NCBI GenBank assembly: GCA_964581605.1
Contig: CAZOPF010000065.1
Coordinates: forward strand, 1-31,973
Origin: CAADGU01 sp964581605
GTDB taxonomy: Bacteria > Chloroflexota > Anaerolineae > Promineifilales > Promineifilaceae
Direction: 5' to 3'
DNA: 31,973 bases
Shown one piece after another: positions 1-5,269 of the stretch (the stretch's first letter is position 1; every line of letters begins with the position of its first letter). The notes beneath the pieces are model-generated. The model did not search any database and was not told the DNA's origin. It worked only from the letters and a program-made list of their open reading frames with translations. The translations under genes were made by a program, and so were the position numbers.

Positions 1-112
1 TGACCTCATGGATCAGGTGCAGGTCAATATACAACACCGCCGGGCTGCCCGGCTCCTCCGCCACCACATGGCTCTCCCAAATTTTGTCAATAATCGTCTT
101 TGGTGTACTCAT
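1..112 (-). CDS. leuC: 3-isopropylmalate dehydratase large subunit (N-terminal part, runs off window)
   Basis: Only the first 37 codons are present; the gene continues past the left edge. Reading from the ATG at 112 the protein begins MSTPKTIIDKIWESHVV and continues to a YIDLHLIHEV segment. That is the typical start of the LeuC/aconitase large subunit, which with LeuD isomerises 2-isopropylmalate to 3-isopropylmalate and carries a 4Fe-4S cluster; the cluster cysteines would lie outside the window. A good Shine-Dalgarno (GAGGAGAAGG) sits directly before the ATG. The gene lies 33 bp downstream of the DUF4265 gene on the same strand and about 3.4 kb downstream of leuA. This suggests an original leuA-leuC order now split by an accessory island. 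It could be a homoaconitase-type paralogue, but the neighbouring leu/ilv genes favour LeuC. Confidence 0.85.
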   Translation of the reverse strand, partial: MSTPKTIIDKIWESHVVAEEPGSPAVLYIDLHLIHEV

Positions 113-145
113 CCTTCTCCTCGTTTGATATTTTCAGAGACTTGT

Positions 146-589
146 TTACTCTTGACTAAAAAGCATTTCATAGGTGGGATCAGCGTATTCCCATTGCTCC
201 TTTGTCTGTGATAAAAAACTACTGACTGATTCAAGGTTTACAGATGGAGGAATATTTATCGAAATATATCTCTGATTTGCCCCTTCATAGCTACAACCCA
301 TTACAATCAAATTATCTAATATCTTTTTTGACACTGGCGACTCGTTAGCAGGTTTCTCAAGAACGATTCTGATTGTGCGATTCCCCGATTTTTCTACAAC
401 TTTTGAGAAGACCAGCATACCTTTTTCTTGGCTGAATTCAGCCTCTACAACGTCATGCCAGGAAACACCATAAAAAAAGAAGGGGCTGTTATCTAACTTG
501 TACCGATTATCACCCAACGGTATTGCCCACAAGGTCTCATCATATTTCTGATTTTCATCGGGAAATAGAATCTTCGCATGCTCATCCAT
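146..589 (-). CDS. DUF4265 domain protein
   Basis: A 147-residue soluble protein. It has the pattern I associate with DUF4265: a short basic start, a strand ending ETLWAIPLG, then YKLDNSPFFFYGVSWHDVV at about residues 31-49, then alternating strands and a C-terminal helix. The function of the family is unknown to me. There is no signal peptide or membrane segment. The ATG at 589 has only a weak ribosome site (AATAAGAATT before it). The gene sits between the truncated methyltransferase copy and leuC, all on the minus strand, so it may be co-transcribed with leuC. The stop (146-148) is 33 bp before the leuC start. The family call comes from remembered motif shape, not a search. Confidence 0.65.
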   Translation of the reverse strand: MDEHAKILFPDENQKYDETLWAIPLGDNRYKLDNSPFFFYGVSWHDVVEAEFSQEKGMLVFSKVVEKSGNRTIRIVLEKPANESPVSKKILDNLIVMGCSYEGANQRYISINIPPSVNLESVSSFLSQTKEQWEYADPTYEMLFSQE

Positions 590-598
590 AATTCTTAT

Positions 599-700
599 TT
601 ACAACGGTTTGACACCAGCAAACACGGCCAGTTCAAAGTATTTCAAATAACAATCCACATGAATAAAGCCGATTTCGCGCAGCCAGTCGCATTGGGTTTC
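599..700 (-). pseudogene. Truncated duplicate of the methyltransferase 3' end
   Basis: The stretch 605-700 matches 1440-1535, the last coding part of the intact methyltransferase gene, with about 6 differences in 96 bases (counted by hand, about 94% identity). In the minus frame it encodes the same C-terminal peptide (CDWLREIGFIHVDCYLKYF, then ELAVFAGVKPL) and ends in its own TAA at 599-601. There is no start codon and no upstream domain. Homology stops abruptly at 700, three bases before a palindromic repeat. The remnant and the intact gene form direct repeats on either side of the PemK/MazF module. This copy keeps what looks like the natural stop (KPL*), whereas the intact gene now ends inside a hairpin. 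Confidence 0.8.
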
Positions 701-702
701 TT

Positions 703-746
703 GTCAGACATCCGCTTTCTCAAAGAAATCGGATGCCTGGTGGCGA
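703..746 (+). repeat. Palindromic repeat element, copy 1
   Basis: An imperfect inverted repeat with arms near CAGACATCCG and CGGATGCCTGG around a CTTTCTCAAAGAAAT centre, followed by the tail TGGCGAC. A close relative in the same orientation lies at 14488-14532. This copy abuts the broken end of the methyltransferase remnant (ends at 700) and lies just downstream of the PemK/MazF stop (758). It carries no ORF. It may be a REP/MITE-like unit or a hairpin terminator for the toxin gene; the two-copy conservation favours a dispersed repeat. Confidence 0.6.
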
Positions 747-757
747 CAAATGTCACT

Positions 758-1102
758 TTATTTTGGTATGTTTTGTTGCAACGCTGCAATAATCGCGGTC
801 AGGATGATTTTGAAGGCATCGTCCTTCAAGATGGCAATGCGTTTGACGATTAAACTGCTGTTGGCTGTGAACAATTTGAGAGGGCGAGCAAAACTGACCG
901 CGTTTAATGTGCCCTTGCTCAATTCGGCGTTTGTCAGTTGCACGGCCACCGGGTCAATATACGCATTGCTGGTAATCTGGCACAGTAGCCAATCACCCTG
1001 GCCTGTGTCGGCCAACACAACGGCCGGGCGCAGTTTGGCGGCGGATAGGTCTGAGAACGGAAAAGGAATTACAACGATGGAAGCTGGGCTAAGTGTGACC
1101 AC
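758..1102 (-). CDS. PemK/MazF family toxin (endoribonuclease)
   Basis: A 114-residue protein with the family's conserved order: IVVIPFPFSDLSAAKLRPAV at about residues 9-28 (the start of the SH3-like barrel with the conserved RPAVVL strand), then LLCQITSN at 39-46, then a strand before the C-terminal helix. The family consists of sequence-specific mRNA interferases neutralised by a partner antitoxin. The start is a GTG at 1102 preceded by GGAGGAGG with good spacing, inside the 3' end of the antitoxin gene (34-bp overlap). That overlap suggests translational coupling. The upstream partner is the 81-residue antitoxin-like ORF. The module is bracketed by direct repeats of methyltransferase sequence. 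The cleavage sequence cannot be predicted. Confidence 0.85.
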   Translation of the reverse strand: MVTLSPASIVVIPFPFSDLSAAKLRPAVVLADTGQGDWLLCQITSNAYIDPVAVQLTNAELSKGTLNAVSFARPLKLFTANSSLIVKRIAILKDDAFKIILTAIIAALQQNIPK

Positions 1103-1314
1103 GCCTCATCCTCCTCCGGCCGTTCCCAATCCCGCGCCAATGCCGCTTCACTCAACAAAGCCAGATTGATTTGCTCATCGCCCGACAGAGAGTCGGCAGG
1201 CTCTTCGTCAAGAATGGTGATAATGACCTGGCGTGATGCGGGCAATTTGACCGGTTCTAGAATTCTCACCTTTCCGTTTTTATCAATAATCCCTCTAAAT
1301 GTTTGGAGCATCAT
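1069..1314 (-). CDS. Antitoxin-like partner of PemK/MazF
   Basis: An 81-residue protein. The N-terminal half (about residues 5-35) has the pattern FRGIIDKNGKVRILEPVKLP followed by a VIITIL strand, resembling the swapped-hairpin/DUF104-type fold of small antitoxins. The C-terminal half is acidic and helical (ARDWERPEEDEAW), as expected for the segment that wraps the toxin. The start is ATG 1314 (or the next ATG, 1311), with AGGAGAG just upstream. It is first in the pair and overlaps the toxin by 34 bp, the usual order for type II systems. A small protein at 25823-26056 shares the same layout and a similar acidic tail. The exact antitoxin family is uncertain. Confidence 0.7.
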   Translation of the reverse strand: MMLQTFRGIIDKNGKVRILEPVKLPASRQVIITILDEEPADSLSGDEQINLALLSEAALARDWERPEEDEAWSHLAQLPSL

Positions 1315-1333
1315 GTACTCTCCTTTTAGGGAA

Positions 1334-1362
1334 ATTATAGCCCGCAGTGGGCATTATCTGAT
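1334..1362 (-). promoter_or_regulatory. Probable promoter of the PemK/MazF module
   Basis: On the minus strand a perfect TATAAT lies at 1339-1334, about 20 bases before the antitoxin ATG. A weak -35 (ATCAGA, 3 of 6) lies 17 bases upstream. The spacer holds an interrupted palindrome (GCCC ACTGC GGGC), a plausible operator for autoregulation. The -10 is convincing; the -35 and the operator are inference. Confidence 0.45.
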
Positions 1363-1377
1363 ATTGATCCTGAGAAT

Positions 1378-1440
1378 GAGATTGGGAGATTAGGAGATTG
1401 GTGCGCTCAAAATCTCCCAATCTCTCAATCTCCCAATCTC
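1378..1440. repeat. Word-hairpin (word GGGAGATT) after the methyltransferase gene
   Basis: Copies of GAGATTGG/GGGAGATTA at 1378-1401 are followed by their reverse complement repeated four times (AATCTCCC, TCTCTC) at 1411-1440. Together they can form a long imperfect hairpin. The stop codon of the methyltransferase ORF (1425-1427) lies inside the right arm. It is one of a series of similarly built hairpins in this window, each made from a different short word. Confidence 0.75.
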
Positions 1441-2252
1441 GGTTTTACTCCCGCAAACACGGCCAGTTCAAAATACTTCAAATAACAATCCACATGGATA
1501 AAGCCGATTTCGCGCAGCCAGTCGCATTGGGTTTCTACGGCCGTCAGCTTATTCGCTGCTTTGTCCGGCCGGTTGTACAACTCGTGGGCGATCTGCTCGC
1601 GGGCCTGGCCGTTGCCATTTTGCCGGTGGTAGGCCACCATCGCATCCACAAACGCCTCCTCAAACAGCATCTCCCCCCACTTCGAGCGAGAAGCGACGTG
1701 TTCCACATTCACAAAAATACCACCCGGCGTGAGCAAATCATACAGTTCGGTGTAGAGTTGGCGTTTACGGCCGTCCGGCTGATGGTGTATCGAAAAACCG
1801 GAGACAATAACATCAAACCAGAGGGGCGGAGGGGCAAAGGAGCGGAGGGGAGCTTTCCCCTCTGCTCCTCCGCCCCCCTGCTCCTCTGCCAGTCTCACGA
1901 TCCAATCTCTATTCCCATAATCCACTTCCACCAGCCGCGCCCGCTCCCCATACCCGGCCAGCCGTTTTTGCGCGGCCGTCAGCATCGGCTCGGAGAAGTC
2001 GGCAAAGATGCCCCGCGCTGCCGGATATTGGTCGAGGACAGCCTGCCCCAAAATACCATCACCGCAGCCCAGATCGAGTACGGCCGTGACCTCCTCCTGC
2101 GACCAGCGAATTAGCCGCCGCATCGTGTCCATCTGCGCCTGCGCCAACGGAATTGCCCCGCGCACCCCGTTCAGGTAGCGATCAGTTAGGTCGCCGCCCT
2201 GCCAGACGGTATCGTTAACCGCATCCCGTAATTCGTAATCCGTCGTGGTCAT
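1425..2252 (-). CDS. Class I SAM-dependent methyltransferase
   Basis: A 275-residue protein from the ATG at 2252. Motif I is VLDLGCGDGILG at residues 58-69; an acidic strand end follows (FADFSEPML, 83-91), then motif IV-like FDVIVSGFSIHH (146-157) and LLTPGGIFVNVEHV (173-186). The substrate is unknown. I prefer ATG 2252 to ATG 2288 because the 12 extra codons are made of intergenic-looking AAAGGGGCAAAG words. Residues about 123-145 (EEQGGGGAEGKAPLRSFAPP) look like an insertion: they are encoded by a self-complementary G/C-rich hairpin and fall where relatives would have a short loop. The last residues (PRLGD) come from another hairpin, so the native C-terminus is lost; the truncated duplicate at 599-700 keeps a KPL* end. 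Confidence 0.75.
   Translation of the reverse strand: MTTTDYELRDAVNDTVWQGGDLTDRYLNGVRGAIPLAQAQMDTMRRLIRWSQEEVTAVLDLGCGDGILGQAVLDQYPAARGIFADFSEPMLTAAQKRLAGYGERARLVEVDYGNRDWIVRLAEEQGGGGAEGKAPLRSFAPPPLWFDVIVSGFSIHHQPDGRKRQLYTELYDLLTPGGIFVNVEHVASRSKWGEMLFEEAFVDAMVAYHRQNGNGQAREQIAHELYNRPDKAANKLTAVETQCDWLREIGFIHVDCYLKYFELAVFAGVKPRLGD
1821..1886. repeat. Word-hairpin inside the methyltransferase coding sequence
   Basis: A left arm of GAGGGGCGGAGGGG-type words at 1821-1850, then AGCTTT, then the complement (CCCCTCTGCTCCTCCGCCCC and related words) at 1857-1886. It has the same architecture as the intergenic word-hairpins but is read through in frame, giving a Gly/Pro-rich stretch of about 22 residues between a strand ending DWIVRLAE and the next strand FDVIVSG. 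The frame is kept, so the gene may still be functional. Confidence 0.7.
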
Positions 2253-2302
2253 GCTTTCTTGCCCTTTACCGTCTTTGCCCCTTTGCATTAAAAATCAATC
2301 GG

Positions 2303-2372
2303 TCAACAACTTAGTTGGCAGCCCATCAATACTGAATGGATTGTTTTCGGCCAATCCGTCCAGCAACGGCCG
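2303..2372 (-). other. Degenerate coding fragment A (SIDGLPTKLL repeat)
   Basis: Read on the minus strand this encodes LLDGLAENNPFSIDGLPTKL and ends at a TGA near 2295. It has no start of its own and follows directly after the HTH gene stop. It is related to fragment B on the other side of the HTH gene (shared peptide SIDGLPTKLL, plus the shared bases GGCCGTTGCTG), but is shorter by an internal deletion. I do not recognise the parent protein. The two fragments are direct repeats flanking the HTH gene. Confidence 0.5.
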
Positions 2373-2720
2373 TTAAGCAGCCAACGCCTCTCGCACCACC
2401 TCTGGATTGTGGGCAATCACTTTAAGCAATGTCCGCGCCGCTTGATCAGGCTGAGTCCGTGCCTGTTCCCAATCCCTCAATGTCGCTAAAGAAAGATGAA
2501 ACACCCCGGCAAACTCCTCTTGTGTCATGTCAAGCTGTCTGCGGATCTCCTTGACATTGACCACACGCTCGAACCTCTGCAAATCTACCGCGGAGGTCGG
2601 CGGCGCATCGGGATCGCTCTCGGCCAAAGCCAGCACTTCTTCATCCGAGAGGTTATCAAATGCTTCCCAGCCGCCTTCATCCTTCCCAAAATCTTCCGCC
2701 GAAACCTTAACCCTTGTCAT
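2373..2720 (-). CDS. HTH (XRE-type) antitoxin-like regulator
   Basis: A 115-residue protein from ATG 2720. The N-terminal half is acidic (DNLSDEEVLALAESDPDAPP). The C-terminal half is a Cro/CI-type HTH: VKEIRRQLDMTQEEFAGVF, then LSLATLRDWEQARTQPD, then a last helix. The TQEEFA...TLRDWEQ pattern resembles the HigA/NadS-like antitoxins that accompany RelE/BrnT-type toxins. A TTG start five codons upstream is possible, but those codons belong to repeat fragment B. No toxin gene adjoins it directly; BrnT/BrnA lie just upstream with their own antitoxin. It may be an orphan antitoxin or an extra regulator of that module. No strong ribosome site is visible. Confidence 0.7.
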   Translation of the reverse strand: MTRVKVSAEDFGKDEGGWEAFDNLSDEEVLALAESDPDAPPTSAVDLQRFERVVNVKEIRRQLDMTQEEFAGVFHLSLATLRDWEQARTQPDQAARTLLKVIAHNPEVVREALAA

Positions 2721-2850
2721 ATCTTCTACTAACAATTTGGTCGGCAGGCCGTCAATGCTGACTTGGTTCTTTTCCGCCCAATACTTCGCCAGACCATCGG
2801 TGCCCCGGTTCTCGACCTATTCGGTCAGCAACGGCCAGGCGTCGCGGCCT
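2721..2850 (-). other. Degenerate coding fragment B (SIDGLPTKLL repeat)
   Basis: Minus-strand translation gives DAWPLLTE, a stop, VENRGTDGLAKYWAEKN, then QVSIDGLPTKLLVED running into the HTH start. Two in-frame stops (TAG) show it is not a functional gene. The part DGLAxxxxEKNxxSIDGLPTKLL matches fragment A beyond the other end of the HTH gene. It looks like the eroded end of a former gene duplicated around the HTH gene. The parent family is not recognised. Confidence 0.5.
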
Positions 2851-2862
2851 TCCTATTCGGAA

Positions 2863-3138
2863 TTAAGGCACAACTTCTGCTATGTTTACCATCTTCGGGA
2901 CCTCCTCCTGCAAAATGCGTCGAAGCATAGATTCCGTTACGGCCTTTTCCGAACTCTGGCTAAGATATTCCTTGAGAGCCTCGTTTATCAAGGTCTGATA
3001 ACCCGTGCCTGCCATCTCTGCTCTGGAGCGGAATTCTTCAAGAATCGCGTCATCCAGATAAATCGTGATGCGCGTTTTACCTTTGCTAGAAATAATTGCC
3101 CCTCGCTTGCCTGTTGAAAAATCATATTCATCCTTCAT
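2863..3138 (-). CDS. brnA: BrnA-like antitoxin (ribbon-helix-helix)
   Basis: A 91-residue protein. A basic N-terminus leads into KTRITIYLDDAILEEFRSRA at about residues 21-40, which is the strand and first helix of a MetJ/Arc ribbon-helix-helix DNA-binding domain. Next is GTGYQTLINEALKEYL (45-60), typical of BrnA. BrnA neutralises BrnT and represses their shared operon. The ATG at 3138 overlaps the end of brnT by 11 bp and has AGGTGA eight bases upstream. The C-terminal 30 residues (IAEVVP end) form an extra tail that may contact the toxin. Confidence 0.8.
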   Translation of the reverse strand: MKDEYDFSTGKRGAIISSKGKTRITIYLDDAILEEFRSRAEMAGTGYQTLINEALKEYLSQSSEKAVTESMLRRILQEEVPKMVNIAEVVP

Positions 3139-3400
3139 AATCTTTCACCTCACGCCGGGTGGCCCGCCGCGCTGAAATAAGCCTGATTTCATCATCACGG
3201 AGTGTATAAACAACGACAAGAATCTGACTTATGCTGCTCATGCCCACTGCTATCCATCGCTCTTCATCTTCAGAATCAGGTTCTTCCTGGTGTATCGCCA
3301 GCGGATCATAAAAAACTGCTTCAGCATCGGCGAAAGAGACTTTGTGCTTTTTAAGATTACTCTTTGCTTTTGCTGGATCAAATTGAAACTTCATTGCCAT
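3128..3400 (-). CDS. brnT: BrnT-like toxin (RelE-fold ribonuclease)
   Basis: A 90-residue protein with the BrnT pattern: FQFDPAKAKSNLKKHKVSFA at residues 5-24 (the FEWDxxKxxxNxxKHxVxFxEA signature), an acidic middle (EEPDSEDEERWIAVGMSS), VVVYTLRDDEIRLISARRAT with the conserved RxISARxAT motif near 71-80, and an RREVKDYE end. BrnT is a RelE-fold RNase in which the basic and histidine residues of these motifs are important. The start ATG 3400 lies only two bases after a perfect -10 box, so the mRNA is probably leaderless or nearly so. First in a brnT-brnA operon with an 11-bp overlap. Confidence 0.85.
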   Translation of the reverse strand: MAMKFQFDPAKAKSNLKKHKVSFADAEAVFYDPLAIHQEEPDSEDEERWIAVGMSSISQILVVVYTLRDDEIRLISARRATRREVKDYEG

Positions 3401-3402
3401 CC

Positions 3403-3431
3403 ATTATATGTACGATATGCATATACTTCAA
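3403..3431 (-). promoter_or_regulatory. Promoter of brnTA, leaderless arrangement
   Basis: On the minus strand, TTGAAG (3431-3426, 4 of 6 to the -35 consensus), a 17-base spacer, then a perfect TATAAT (3408-3403). The first ATG begins two bases later and a second in-frame ATG six bases further. Transcription would start at about 7 bases after the -10, inside or at these ATGs, so there is no room for a Shine-Dalgarno. The spacer contains ATGCAT, a small palindrome that could sit inside a BrnA operator. Confidence 0.65.
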
Positions 3432-3505
3432 TCGGAAAATGAGGGGGATGACTCAATCAATTCCTTATCTACAAAAACAGCATCTACAAAAACAGCCCCG
3501 TGAAA

Positions 3506-3567
3506 GTAATCGGTAATCGGCAATCAATTATCGCTAAACTGACCACCGATAACCGATTACCGATTAC
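3506..3567. repeat. Word-hairpin (word GTAATCG) at the leuA stop
   Basis: GTAATCGGTAATCGG at 3506-3520 is followed by CCGATAACCGATTACCGATTA at 3546-3566, giving a long imperfect stem. The leuA stop codon (3564-3566) is part of the right arm. Just to the left, 3470-3496, a 14-base unit (CATCTACAAAAACA) is tandemly repeated. There is no gene between 3401 and 3563 apart from these and the brnTA promoter. Confidence 0.75.
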
Positions 3568-5180
3568 CTCTCCACCACACTCACCTCTTCCTCCCGCGCC
3601 GCCAGCATCTTATTCAACGCGCTCAGGTAGGCGCGGGCCGAGGCGACCACAATGTCCGTGCTGGCCCCATGCCCGCTAAACGAGCGAATAAACGCCTGGC
3701 TCGTCTGGGGATTCAGGCCATATTCCCGCTCCCCATTCTCCGGCTGGATGCGAATCGTCGCTTCCGCCTGCGCGTCCAGTCCTTCCGTCACCGCGTTAAT
3801 GGTGAACTCCATCAACCGGTTGCGCACACCAATAATGCGGTTGATCGCCTGGTAAGCTGCATCCACCGGCCCCGTGCCCAACGCCGCGTCCCGGTGCTGC
3901 TCGCCATCCGGCCCCACCAGGCAGACGGACGCCGTGGGGATGCTGTGGTCACCGCAGGAGATTTGAATATGTTCCAGCTTCCAGATTTCCGGCGGCTGGA
4001 ACACCTCATCGGCAATAATCGCCTGAATGTCCGCATCGGTGACCACCTTCTTTTTGTCCGCCAGCCGCTTGAACCGTTTGAACGCCGCGTCCAGTTCATC
4101 CTTGTCCAGGTCGCCGTAACCCAGTTCCTCAATGCGGGTACGGAAAGCGTGACGGCCGCTATGTTTGCCCAACACCAGCCTGGACGCATTCAGCCCCACC
4201 GTTTCCGGGCGCATAATTTCATACGTCTGCTGGTTTTTGAGCATCCCGTCCTGGTGAATGCCCGCCTCATGGGCAAAGGCATTCGCGCCTACAATCGCCT
4301 TGTTCGGCTGCACCACCATGCCGGTGTAGGCGCTGACCATCCGGCTCGTTTTGGTAATCTGCGTCGTGTCAATGTTCGTCTGCACGTTAAAGTTTTGCGG
4401 CCGTGTCTGAATGGCCATCACCACTTCTTCCAGCGAGGTATTGCCGGCCCGCTCGCCAATGCCATTCACGGTCACTTCCACCTGCCGCGCTCCGTTTTGC
4501 ACCCCCGCCAGCGTGTTGGCCGTGGCCAACCCCAGGTCGTTGTGGCAGTGAACCGACCAGACCACGTTATCTGCGCCAGGTGTGTTTTCGCGTAAATAGC
4601 GAATCAGTCGGCCAAACTCTTCCGGCGTGGTATAGCCCACTGTGTCGGGGATGTTCAGGGTTGTCGCCCCCGCCTTGATCGCTTCGCCCAACACCTGCAC
4701 CAAAAAATCGGGATCCGAACGCCCGGCGTCTTCGGGCGAGAATTCCACATCTTCACAAAGGGAGCGGGCAAAGGTCACGGCCGTAATCACCTGCTCCACA
4801 CACTCCTCCCGATCCATCTTCAATTTGTGTCGCAAATGGATGTCACTGGTCGCCAAAAAGGTGTGGATGCGATGGCGCGGCGCCACCTTCACGGCGTCAT
4901 ACGCCCGCTGGATGTCCTCACGGTTGGCGCGGGCCAGACCGGCAATGGTCATCGGTTGGCCGGATTTACGGCCGTCGGTAAGCGGCCCCACTTCCTCCGC
5001 AATTCGCCGCACCGCCTCAAAGTCACCCGGCGAAGCAATGGGAAAACCCGCCTCGCAGATGTCCACACCCAACCGCGACAACTGCCGGGCAATCTCCAGC
5101 TTCTCCTCCACATTCAACGTCGCCCCCGGCGACTGCTCGCCATCGCGCAGCGTCGTATCAAAGACCACTACCGTATCCAT
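3564..5180 (-). CDS. leuA: 2-isopropylmalate synthase
   Basis: A 538-residue protein, normal for a bacterial LeuA. It condenses acetyl-CoA with 2-oxoisovalerate, the first committed step of leucine synthesis. The HMGL/DRE-TIM barrel starts with FDTTLRDGEQSPGATLN (residues 7-23; R12 and D13 at the active site), has the metal-binding HCHND (211-215) and GIGERAGNTSLEE (from about 240). The C-terminal regulatory domain (about 400-515), where leucine inhibits, is complete and includes the GxGxxDA loop (GTGPVDAAYQAI). I chose ATG 5180 because GGAGTG lies about 8 bases upstream; an ORF extension to 5237 is read from a hairpin. It is 85 bp downstream of ilvC in the ilvBNC-leuA operon. Confidence 0.95.
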   Translation of the reverse strand: MDTVVVFDTTLRDGEQSPGATLNVEEKLEIARQLSRLGVDICEAGFPIASPGDFEAVRRIAEEVGPLTDGRKSGQPMTIAGLARANREDIQRAYDAVKVAPRHRIHTFLATSDIHLRHKLKMDREECVEQVITAVTFARSLCEDVEFSPEDAGRSDPDFLVQVLGEAIKAGATTLNIPDTVGYTTPEEFGRLIRYLRENTPGADNVVWSVHCHNDLGLATANTLAGVQNGARQVEVTVNGIGERAGNTSLEEVVMAIQTRPQNFNVQTNIDTTQITKTSRMVSAYTGMVVQPNKAIVGANAFAHEAGIHQDGMLKNQQTYEIMRPETVGLNASRLVLGKHSGRHAFRTRIEELGYGDLDKDELDAAFKRFKRLADKKKVVTDADIQAIIADEVFQPPEIWKLEHIQISCGDHSIPTASVCLVGPDGEQHRDAALGTGPVDAAYQAINRIIGVRNRLMEFTINAVTEGLDAQAEATIRIQPENGEREYGLNPQTSQAFIRSFSGHGASTDIVVASARAYLSALNKMLAAREEEVSVVER

Positions 5181-5199
5181 CGTTATCACTCCTTTCCAT

Positions 5200-5269
5200 G
5201 AGCAGGTGAGGGGGTGGAGGGGTGAGCAGGTGATCACCCCATCACCCCCTCACCTGCTCACCCCATCAC
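5200..5269. repeat. Word-hairpin (word GTGAGCAGGTGA) between ilvC and leuA
   Basis: GAGCAGGTGAGGGGGTGGAG and GGTGAGCAGGTGA at 5200-5233 are mirrored by TCACCCC/CACCTGCTCACCCC words at 5234-5269, with almost no loop. The ilvC stop (5266-5268) is inside the element. It could change mRNA decay or reduce read-through between ilvC and leuA; no U-tract follows, so a simple intrinsic terminator is unlikely. Confidence 0.75.

Noticed and set aside
3669..4595. Long plus-strand ORF (308 codons) opposite leuA
   Set aside because: It is antisense to strongly conserved leuA motifs, is Arg/His/Pro-rich like GC-driven shadow frames, and has no ribosome site.
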